A stretch of DNA of 5,500 nucleotides from Candidatus Kaiserbacteria bacterium RIFCSPLOWO2_01_FULL_54_13 (GTDB lineage Bacteria; Patescibacteriota; Minisyncoccia; Phycocordibacterales; UBA2100): NCBI GenBank assembly GCA_001781685.1, contig MFLZ01000035.1, positions 1-5,500 of the forward strand, written 5' to 3'. A program made the translations under genes and the position numbers. Numbering within the stretch: the first letter of the stretch is position 1; the number at the start of each line of letters is the position of its first letter. Positions 1 through 5,305 of this stretch are shown here, piece after piece. Below the pieces are notes generated by a model. That model saw nothing but the letters and a program-made list of their open reading frames with translations. It made no database searches and was not told the origin of the DNA.

Positions 1-1
1 C

Positions 2-316
2 GAACTGCGCATCTTTGCGAACTACATCGAAACGCGCGATACCAAACACATCGCCCAGCTCAAGGAAGCTTCGCAAAACTACGGCGACGCGGTCGAGCAC
101 GCCGCGAAAGTCGTCGTCCCGAAAGACGCCGTTTCCTACCACGTGGGAATCTTAAACGCGCTCTCGGAATTCGGCGCGACCATCAAGGCAATGACGGAAC
201 ATGCGGACGACGCCTTTGCATCCGCGGCACTCCTGCGCACATACAACTCGGCGGAGTTGAAACTCTTCACCTCGTTCAACGCACTCGCATCCTACGAAAA
301 ACAAAAACCGATATGA
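2..316 (+). CDS. 3' end of a helical protein of unknown function (5' truncated by window)
   Basis: An open frame runs from the window edge to a TGA at 314-316 and gives the last 104 residues; the start lies outside the window. The visible part is rich in Ala, Glu, Lys and Leu with no long hydrophobic segment. It looks mostly alpha-helical, with phrases such as ILNALSEFGATIKAM and ASAALLRTYNSAELKLF near the C-terminus. I recall similar Ala-rich C-termini in proteins of unknown function next to secretion genes in Parcubacteria, but I cannot name a family. Its stop codon overlaps the ATG of the next gene in an ATGA tetranucleotide, so the two are probably translationally coupled and share an operon. 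The lack of other stops and the coupling make it a real gene; its function is unknown. Confidence 0.8.
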   Translation, partial: ELRIFANYIETRDTKHIAQLKEASQNYGDAVEHAAKVVVPKDAVSYHVGILNALSEFGATIKAMTEHADDAFASAALLRTYNSAELKLFTSFNALASYEKQKPI

Positions 317-1914
317 CGCGCACGATAAGATTCATTGCTCTTGGTATCATCGGACTCACCGCGCTGCCCTTTCTCGCACTCGCACAGCCCGCGCCGCCAG
401 GTTCAGCCGCGACACCATACCAGTATCAAAACACGGGCATCTTCGGGTGCAACCAGGTCGCGGGCGCAAATGCGAGCGCGGGTACCATGGCTGCAATCGG
501 AGGTGTGTACGTGCCCGTGAACGACGCTGCGGTCACCTTGAATACCGGAATCCTTGTCTACAAAGAGTGTGTCCTGCGCCCCCTTCAGGATCGCTTGCGT
601 GAGAGCGCCATGACGACACTTTTCAGGAGACAGTTCATCGCAATCGAAACAGGACGCGAGGGCAACAAACAGTATGTGGTTATTCGAACCGAGGAGAGTG
701 CTCAGCAAGCGGATAGAGCGCTTTATGCCACTCTAACAGATGAAAAAATACTTTCAAAACTACATCCTGCCTTCAAAGATACGGTGCGCTCATCGGTCGC
801 GAGAAGTTATCGGGCCGGGCGACAGCCAGAATCACAACTCGAGTGTTCTTACAAGGGAAATGTTGTGGAAGTTCTTAAGGGCAAAGTTCCTGTCAACGAA
901 GCTGGAATACCTGACGTGTTAGGGGCATTGACTGTACTCGTAGATCCTGCATGTAATCCGATGGGGGCCTACTCGATAGTTGCCCAAATTTCCAACGAGC
1001 GCGCCACTCAAGCCGTGAAAAACTGGGAAAAGTGTATAGAAGAAGGTCGCGGATTCTATTGCATGACCGACAACGCGAGCGACCCCCTAAAAGAGAAGAT
1101 CCTGACACCTGCATCGGTTGTGCAGGAATCGTACCAACAGATACTCAACAGCCCTGTGGAGCAGCTCCAGAGCGCGAATGACATCGGCCAGATGATAGGA
1201 GCGCTCTATGCAGGCATCACGACACAGATTATCTCCGACAGTCAGGGTCTCGCGGGACTTTCGCAGGGAATTGGTGGTCAGGCTTCATATCTCCAACAGG
1301 TCACAGGGGAATCCTCACAGGGTGTGATTGGCGCCGCCGTGAATGCCGCGCTTCAGATTCTCAACTCCGCGCGGCAGATAGAGACTCGGTATCTCGCGGC
1401 AATGAATTCGATTGTATCTTCCTTGACCCAGACCATAAATCGTCTGCGAGCAGCGGAGCGGATGTGTTGGGATCTCATCATTCCAGAAGCACAGACGTAC
1501 GCGAGTACAAACGGCTTCCAGATACAACCTGCGACATCGACCGCGTTCTCCCAGCAGGTCATCGAGTCGCAGGTGGCACCTCTGGCACAAGCTGCTGTCA
1601 CCAATTTCGAGTCATCGCAGCGCGCGCTTGGGCTTATCGATCAACTCATCGCGGGCGTCACGAACACCGCGTCTCTCGAAGCGCAGCGCTTGGCGCTCCA
1701 GCAACTAGACACTCTCGTCGCGCAGAACGCGCTCCATACTCCGTACGACGCGCAGAATGCAGAGCAGCAGCGCAACGACATCGCGGGCGCAACGGAAACG
1801 CTCGTCACAGACACCGTGCAGGCGTGGGGCGACTCGCCTGATCCCGCAATCGGCTGGTGCAACATCAACAACCCGACCGTGGTCCAAGCATGGGCCGAGC
1901 GGTGGAGAAGATAA
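313..1914 (+). CDS. Exported cysteine-containing protein of a T4SS-type operon, function unknown
   Basis: The 533-residue product begins with a classical signal peptide: basic n-region (MTRTIR), hydrophobic core at about residues 7-21, and an ALA cleavage site at 22-24 followed by Gln25, so Sec export is likely. The next residue is not Cys, so it is not a lipoprotein. The mature part has eight cysteines (46, 86, 178, 214, 241, 250, 385, 516), an even number compatible with disulfides outside the cytoplasm. Residues from about 260 to 500 are rich in Gln, Ala and Ser and look helical; there is no second clear membrane span. The ATG at 313 overlaps the previous stop (ATGA) and lacks a strong Shine-Dalgarno sequence, which fits translational coupling. 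The next gene is VirB6-like and starts 6 bases after the stop, so an envelope part of the secretion apparatus is a reasonable inference. I recognise no named family. Confidence 0.85.
   Translation: MTRTIRFIALGIIGLTALPFLALAQPAPPGSAATPYQYQNTGIFGCNQVAGANASAGTMAAIGGVYVPVNDAAVTLNTGILVYKECVLRPLQDRLRESAMTTLFRRQFIAIETGREGNKQYVVIRTEESAQQADRALYATLTDEKILSKLHPAFKDTVRSSVARSYRAGRQPESQLECSYKGNVVEVLKGKVPVNEAGIPDVLGALTVLVDPACNPMGAYSIVAQISNERATQAVKNWEKCIEEGRGFYCMTDNASDPLKEKILTPASVVQESYQQILNSPVEQLQSANDIGQMIGALYAGITTQIISDSQGLAGLSQGIGGQASYLQQVTGESSQGVIGAAVNAALQILNSARQIETRYLAAMNSIVSSLTQTINRLRAAERMCWDLIIPEAQTYASTNGFQIQPATSTAFSQQVIESQVAPLAQAAVTNFESSQRALGLIDQLIAGVTNTASLEAQRLALQQLDTLVAQNALHTPYDAQNAEQQRNDIAGATETLVTDTVQAWGDSPDPAIGWCNINNPTVVQAWAERWRR
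1904..1910 (+). promoter_or_regulatory. Ribosome binding site of the VirB6-like gene
   Basis: GGAGAAG lies within the last codons of the preceding gene, 10 bases before the ATG at 1921. It supports that ATG over internal ones further in. Confidence 0.6.
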
Positions 1915-1920
1915 TTAGAT

Positions 1921-4170
1921 ATGGCTGATGCAGCAGAAACAAAAGGAAGCAGCTCATTGGCAGCTTTACTCTCCGTCGCATGGGGATTAGCGAGAGTTTT
2001 TTTGGGAGGGTTTCTTGCGATGTTGGGAATCGGGGCCGTGGCAGGAGCCATCTTCGCCGTAATAGGATTTCTTTTCGGGAATCAGATTATCGCCGCCCTT
2101 ACTGCAAGTCTGCTCTCAGCAGGGGCACAAGTCATTCGATGGACCGCCACGATATTCGACTTCTTCATCGAACACCTTATCATTAAGTACTCTGCGACTC
2201 TCGAGACACTCGGCATCAAGGGCGGTATTGATCTGGTCTGGACCACATTCCGTGATGTTGCGAACATCGCACTTATCGCGCTCTTTGTATTTCTTGCAAT
2301 CAACATCATTCTCGGCGTCAAGGAATTTGGAGAGAAGAAAACGATCGCAAAGGTCCTGATTATCGCCACACTAATCAACTTCAGTCTCCTCTTCACCAAA
2401 ATCATTATTGATGCAGCAAACTTTACAGCCTATCAGTTCTATAAGTCAGCCGGCCTTGAGAGAAGCGCGGGTGGTGCGGCCTCGTCGGGAGGGGTCGCGA
2501 ACGTGTTCCTTAATGCCACGGGCATTATCACATGGGGTGATACATATACAGGCGTCGAGGCTCTTGCTGCAGACAAAGGCAAGGGTACGGCGCTCGCGTT
2601 TGCCGTGGTCGCGTCTTTTCTCTTGCTCGTCATGGTCGGCCTCTTCCTCTATGGTTCCTTCCAGATGATTACACGTGCCATACTTCTTTTGTTCCTAATG
2701 ATACTCTCGCCCCTTGCATTCGTAAGCTGGCTCATGCCGAGCAGCACTTTGGAAGCAGGTTGGAAAAAATGGTGGGAGGCTCTTCTTGGTGCGGCCTTCT
2801 TCTCTCCGCTCTTCATGATGGCACTATGGGCATCAATGCTCCTCCTTCAGAGAGCGACACAAGCGCGAGGCGGCGCAACTCTGGGAGAATTCTTCACGAA
2901 TCCTCTAAGAAGCGCTGAAGCCTGGACTCTCATAGTCGTCTATTGTGTTGCTGCCGGACTCCTCTACGCCTCTATTAAATTCGCCTCAACCTTCGCAAAC
3001 ACGATCTCCGGATTCGGTGTGATCGGACAAGGTCTTAGAAATGCAATGATCGGTGCGCCTGCCCTCGCGTGGCGCTTTGGCGTCGCGCCTCTCGCCCGAC
3101 AAAGCATAGGGCGGTGGGCATATGGCCGGCAAGAAAAATGGGTTGGAGAGAGCCGAATACTTGAGGGCAGGGCCGGGGCGGCAGAGCGCGAGGCTGAAGC
3201 TCTCCACCTTAACAAAAAGTTCGCCGAGGCTGAGGCAAAAAGGCGTGAGGCCGCGAGTCTCCACAGAGAAGCCGCTCATTATGGAACATTGCAAGCAAGG
3301 GCAGGAAGATTCGCCGAAAGAGGATTCAACATCGGTGACATTGGTGTTCTGAAGCAACTCACAAAAGCCGCGGGCATTTCCGAGTTGGCCTCGGGCCAGC
3401 GTCCAAAAGACGTCGATATTGGATACAAGCAGGCGATAGAACGAAGAATAGATCGGGCAGAGAAGGAAATGAAGCCTCTTGAGGTATCGGCTTCGCAACG
3501 TGAAAAAATAATGCATGATACGCGTGAAGATGTCTATGATGGTAAGGTGGCCGCCGCCACGCCGTACCTGGATGCTCACAGAAAAGCGCTGACCGAACAT
3601 GGGGATGCGCAAAAGAACAAAGAAACCCTCGAGAAGAATCCGGAATTCGCGCAACTCAGAGAACAGGCGAGAAGGATAAAGGCAGGACTTAAGGGCGAGA
3701 GGGATCGCGAACTCGCCCAGCTGAAGGCAGAGTTCACGAGCGCAAGCACTGATGCCGACCGTCAAGCCAAGCTGGCAGAGATCAGTAGTCGTACGAAGCA
3801 TTGGGAGACACAGCTCAAAGACCACGATAAAGCAACGGAAGGCCTGTTGGAACCGCTGACAGCCGCAGAAAACAAGCTTAATGATGCCGCTGAAAATCTC
3901 AGGAAAGCGGGCACGGACCTCAACAAATTTGCCGACGAGGAGGGCAAGAGACGCGTGAGAGACCGCCGCGTAGGAAGTGTTGGAACTGCGGAGATAGTAG
4001 GGCGGCAGCGGGCGGGAGTATTTTACACATTGACAGGCCAACGTGGGCACATAGGAAGAGAGGTTGCTGGCAAAATAAGAGGGAGAATCGGACGAGAAGG
4101 ACGGCTTAGTAAAATGCTCGAAAGAATCCCAGACGAGGCCCTACCTCCAACTGTAGGTGAAGAAGAATAG
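1921..4170 (+). CDS. VirB6/TrbL-like polytopic membrane protein with long coiled-coil C-terminal half
   Basis: The 749-residue product has two halves. Residues 1-360 are strongly hydrophobic, with likely membrane segments near 26-52, 113-133, 143-164, 223-245, 252-272, 289-310 and 333-355. This layout, with an amphipathic stretch between the first spans and a loop rich in Gly, Ser and Ala near 180-220, is typical of VirB6/TrbL inner-membrane channel components of type IV secretion systems. Residues from about 400 to 670 are highly charged (Glu, Lys, Arg, Ala) and look like coiled coil, for example AEREAEALHLNKKFAEAEAK. The last 80 or so residues are Arg/Gly-rich and basic before an acidic end. 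The charged half makes it much longer than classical VirB6 (about 300 residues); extended VirB6-like proteins are known elsewhere. GGAGAAG precedes the ATG, and a PrgI gene downstream supports the T4SS assignment. The family call comes from topology and context rather than a diagnostic motif. Confidence 0.8.
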   Translation: MADAAETKGSSSLAALLSVAWGLARVFLGGFLAMLGIGAVAGAIFAVIGFLFGNQIIAALTASLLSAGAQVIRWTATIFDFFIEHLIIKYSATLETLGIKGGIDLVWTTFRDVANIALIALFVFLAINIILGVKEFGEKKTIAKVLIIATLINFSLLFTKIIIDAANFTAYQFYKSAGLERSAGGAASSGGVANVFLNATGIITWGDTYTGVEALAADKGKGTALAFAVVASFLLLVMVGLFLYGSFQMITRAILLLFLMILSPLAFVSWLMPSSTLEAGWKKWWEALLGAAFFSPLFMMALWASMLLLQRATQARGGATLGEFFTNPLRSAEAWTLIVVYCVAAGLLYASIKFASTFANTISGFGVIGQGLRNAMIGAPALAWRFGVAPLARQSIGRWAYGRQEKWVGESRILEGRAGAAEREAEALHLNKKFAEAEAKRREAASLHREAAHYGTLQARAGRFAERGFNIGDIGVLKQLTKAAGISELASGQRPKDVDIGYKQAIERRIDRAEKEMKPLEVSASQREKIMHDTREDVYDGKVAAATPYLDAHRKALTEHGDAQKNKETLEKNPEFAQLREQARRIKAGLKGERDRELAQLKAEFTSASTDADRQAKLAEISSRTKHWETQLKDHDKATEGLLEPLTAAENKLNDAAENLRKAGTDLNKFADEEGKRRVRDRRVGSVGTAEIVGRQRAGVFYTLTGQRGHIGREVAGKIRGRIGREGRLSKMLERIPDEALPPTVGEEE
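4155..4160 (+). promoter_or_regulatory. Weak ribosome binding site for the 231-residue protein gene
   Basis: AGGTGA inside the end of the VirB6-like gene lies 13 bases before the ATG at 4174. The spacing is long and the following GAAGAAGAA purines may also contribute, so assignment is tentative. Only 3 bases separate the previous stop from this ATG, so coupling by reinitiation is also plausible. Confidence 0.35.
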
Positions 4171-4173
4171 AAC

Positions 4174-4869
4174 ATGTCACCTCAAACATCGCCACAAACA
4201 GATGTAGATTTACAGAAGACGCTTGAGGGGCGCTTCAAGGAGTTGCCAAAAATCGTACGAGATGCGATACGGTCTGCTGACGTCGAGAAGCGCCTGCGCG
4301 AATTGGCAAATACTCACAAACTCCATGTCGATCAGTGGCAAAAAATGGAGAACGAGGTGATGCTCGCCCTGCTTGGATTTGAACCGGTTGAGGATCTTCA
4401 ACAGAACATTAAGAACGAACTCGTTGTTTCTGATGAGATTGCTGGGGCTCTTGCGGCTGATGTATCACGCATCGTATTCGAACCGATCCGGCAAGAACTT
4501 GAGCGGGAACTCGAGCACCCGGAGGCGAAGGAAAAAGAAGTGAGCGGCATCGAAGCGGCGCGCACGCAGGTACTTGCGGGAAGTCAGCAAACAGCGAACA
4601 GCGAACAGCGAACAGAAGTGCCTACAGGAACACTGCCGAGTAAACCCGTAGAACTCGCGCCAATCGCTGCGCCTGTCTCGCAAGCGCAGTCTGTGCAGCC
4701 AGCTGCTCCACAACCGCCGCCTCTGCCAGTCGCGCCGGCAACGCCTCCGCCGCCGCCTCCAACAGCAAAGGCAATTCGAGCTCCCGCCTCCGGCGCGTAC
4801 AAGTCTGGAGAAGCCTCAGCGGTACGAAAAGACGTGCATGATGATCCGTACAGAGAACCTCCTGCTTGA
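4174..4869 (+). CDS. Soluble helical-domain protein with Pro-rich tail, function unknown
   Basis: The 231-residue product has no signal peptide or membrane segment and is probably cytoplasmic. Residues about 11-112 form a compact helical region: LPKIVRDAIRSADVEKRLRE, a HVDQWQKMENEVMLALLGFE stretch, and a segment ending in SRIVFEPIRQELE. I recall this pattern (LPxxVxxAI, a His-Val-Asp helix, a Leu-rich helix with a Gly turn, then IF-PIR) from small proteins of unknown function in Parcubacteria, many ending in DPYREP as here; that is memory, not a search. Residues 136-148 (SQQTANSEQRTEV) are encoded by a 7-bp tandem repeat and form a linker. Residues 149-200 are dominated by Pro and Ala, including PPPPPP, which suggests an extended tail or partner-binding arm. 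It starts 3 bases after the VirB6-like gene. Its stop (4867-4869) lies in the loop of a perfect hairpin. A T4SS-accessory role is inferred from position only. Confidence 0.8.
   Translation: MSPQTSPQTDVDLQKTLEGRFKELPKIVRDAIRSADVEKRLRELANTHKLHVDQWQKMENEVMLALLGFEPVEDLQQNIKNELVVSDEIAGALAADVSRIVFEPIRQELERELEHPEAKEKEVSGIEAARTQVLAGSQQTANSEQRTEVPTGTLPSKPVELAPIAAPVSQAQSVQPAAPQPPPLPVAPATPPPPPPTAKAIRAPASGAYKSGEASAVRKDVHDDPYREPPA
4584..4617 (+). repeat. 7-bp tandem repeat (ACAGCGA) inside the linker of the 231-residue protein
   Basis: Three perfect ACAGCGA units (4591-4611) are preceded by a related TCAGCAA (4584-4590) and followed by ACAGAAG, a partial unit. Seven is not a multiple of three, so successive units are read in different frames, and gain or loss of one unit would shift the reading frame of the C-terminal tail. 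The period matches the heptamers that flank the four-helix-bundle gene about 270 bases downstream, though the sequence differs. Confidence 0.85.
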
Positions 4870-4882
4870 ACAGGAGGTTCTC
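4853..4882 (+). other. Perfect 12-bp hairpin enclosing a stop codon
   Basis: The arm GAGAACCTCCTG (4853-4864) and its exact reverse complement CAGGAGGTTCTC (4871-4882) enclose a 6-base loop, CTTGAA, which contains the TGA stop of the 231-residue protein. The left arm encodes the last residues of that protein. No T-run follows, so it is not a canonical intrinsic terminator, and the operon appears to continue. In RNA the stem would bury the AGGAGG in its right arm. It may be an mRNA stabiliser, a processing site, an attenuator, or a scar from insertion of the adjacent module. The structure is certain in sequence; its role is not. Confidence 0.8.
4872..4877 (+). promoter_or_regulatory. Strong Shine-Dalgarno-like AGGAGG, displaced from any start codon
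   Basis: AGGAGG is a near-perfect anti-16S match, the best in the window, yet the next start codon is 38 bases away (ATG 4916) and none lies at usable spacing. It is also in the stem of the 4853-4882 hairpin. The simplest reading is that it once served prgI (ATG 5306) and was separated from it by the four-helix-bundle module. It could instead be no more than the complement of the CCTCCT that encodes Pro-Pro in the left arm. Confidence 0.4.
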
Positions 4883-4915
4883 AGCTTCTAGCTTCTAGAG
4901 ACTAGCTGCTAGCTT
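4881..4915 (+). repeat. Left heptamer array, five units of CTAGCTT type
   Basis: Read in phase, the units are TCAGCTT, CTAGCTT, CTAGAGA, CTAGCTG and CTAGCTT, the last directly abutting the ATG at 4916. It is the inverted partner of the array at 5267-5301. The array leaves no Shine-Dalgarno sequence in the usual window before the four-helix-bundle start. Confidence 0.85.
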
Positions 4916-5287
4916 ATGAATGCAGAAATCAGATCACACAAAGACTTAACGGTATGGCAGAAGTCTATTGATTTGGTGGAAAAAATCTATACGTGCACAG
5001 AGCAATTTCCCCAACGGGAGATGTACGGACTGGCGGCTCAAATGCGACGCGCAGCAGTTTCTATCTCATCCAACATTGCCGAGGGAAGAAGCAGGGGAAC
5101 ACGAAAGGACTTCGCACATTTTCTCCACATGGCGTTCGGCTCAAGTTCGGAACTTGAGACACAACTGGTCATCGCGAAGCGTCTACAGATAGGTAAGGCT
5201 AACGAAGTTGAGTCTTCAGAGGCGCTTTTACTGGAAGTAAGTAAAATGTTGCGTGCTATGATTGATAAGCTAGAAGCTAGAAGCTAG
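4916..5287 (+). CDS. Four-helix-bundle protein, 23S rRNA-intervening-sequence (S23) family
   Basis: The 123-residue product has the family's hallmarks: DLTVWQKSIDLVEKIY at about 10-25 (helix 1), FPQREMYGLAAQMRRAAVSI then SSNIAEG at 31-57 (helix 2), a third helix containing HFLHMAFGSSSELETQLVIA at 68-87, and a fourth at about 97-121. Length is normal, so it looks intact. The family was first known from ORFs within 23S rRNA intervening sequences; a relative, Avd, is an accessory protein of diversity-generating retroelements. Members form oligomers of four-helix bundles with basic surfaces and may bind nucleic acid, but the molecular role is unsettled. No reverse transcriptase or template repeat is visible here, so Avd function is not supported. 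The gene is unrelated to its T4SS-type neighbours, has no clear Shine-Dalgarno sequence, and its last six residues (KLEARS) and TAG stop are encoded by the right heptamer repeat. Confidence 0.93.
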   Translation: MNAEIRSHKDLTVWQKSIDLVEKIYTCTEQFPQREMYGLAAQMRRAAVSISSNIAEGRSRGTRKDFAHFLHMAFGSSSELETQLVIAKRLQIGKANEVESSEALLLEVSKMLRAMIDKLEARS

Positions 5288-5301
5288 CTCCTAGAAGCTA
5301 A
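5267..5301 (+). repeat. Right heptamer array, five units of AAGCTAG type
   Basis: The units are AAGCTAG three times, CTCCTAG and AAGCTAA, the reverse complement type of the left array. The first three units overlap the end of the four-helix-bundle gene and supply its stop codon. The last unit ends 4 bases before the prgI ATG, so prgI lacks a strong ribosome binding site; AGAAG at 5293-5297 is the best weak candidate. Confidence 0.85.
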
Positions 5302-5305
5302 TTCT

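Larger units (their letters stand above)
4881..5301 (+). mobile_element. Candidate small element: four-helix-bundle gene bracketed by inverted heptamer repeats
   Basis: The module is one four-helix-bundle gene with five-unit heptamer arrays at each end in inverted orientation. Pairing 4881-4915 with 5267-5301 gives 27 matches of 35, and the innermost stretch extends 2 bp further into the coding sequence. TTCT occurs on both sides (4878-4881 and 5302-5305), as a target duplication might. It contains no transposase or recombinase, so movement would need to be in trans, RNA-mediated or by recombination. The layout resembles intervening sequences in bacterial 23S rRNA, where terminal inverted repeats form a stem and the loop can encode this same protein family. 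Here the host is a protein-coding operon. Mobility is inferred; the repeats and gene are seen directly. Confidence 0.5.

Noticed and set aside
1641..2051. Minus-strand open frame of 136 codons spanning the junction of genes 2 and 3
   Set aside because: It covers two convincing + strand genes and the GGAGAAG site between them, and its product is low-complexity with no family resemblance.
2986..4050. Long open frame on the minus strand (354 codons) opposite the coiled-coil half of the VirB6-like gene
   Set aside because: It lies entirely inside a well-supported gene; its Cys/Leu/Ser/Phe-rich composition is what the complement of a Glu/Lys/Ala-rich coding region produces, and it shows no recognisable domain or ribosome binding site.
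4853..4882. Intrinsic terminator at the end of gene 4
   Set aside because: The stem is strong, but no T-run follows the right arm and the operon seems to continue to prgI, so I list it as a hairpin of unknown role.
4867..4905. Readthrough of TGA as Gly (code 25) extending gene 4 to the TAG at 4903
   Set aside because: The extension would translate only the hairpin arm and heptamer repeat, and TGA also ends the first gene in a typical ATGA overlap, so TGA is a stop here.
4881..4915. CRISPR-like array
   Set aside because: Units are 7 bp and contiguous without spacers.
4881..5301. Diversity-generating retroelement (because Avd belongs to the four-helix-bundle family)
   Set aside because: No reverse transcriptase, no template/variable repeat pair and no C-type lectin-like target are visible; the heptamer arrays are too short and simple to be such repeats.
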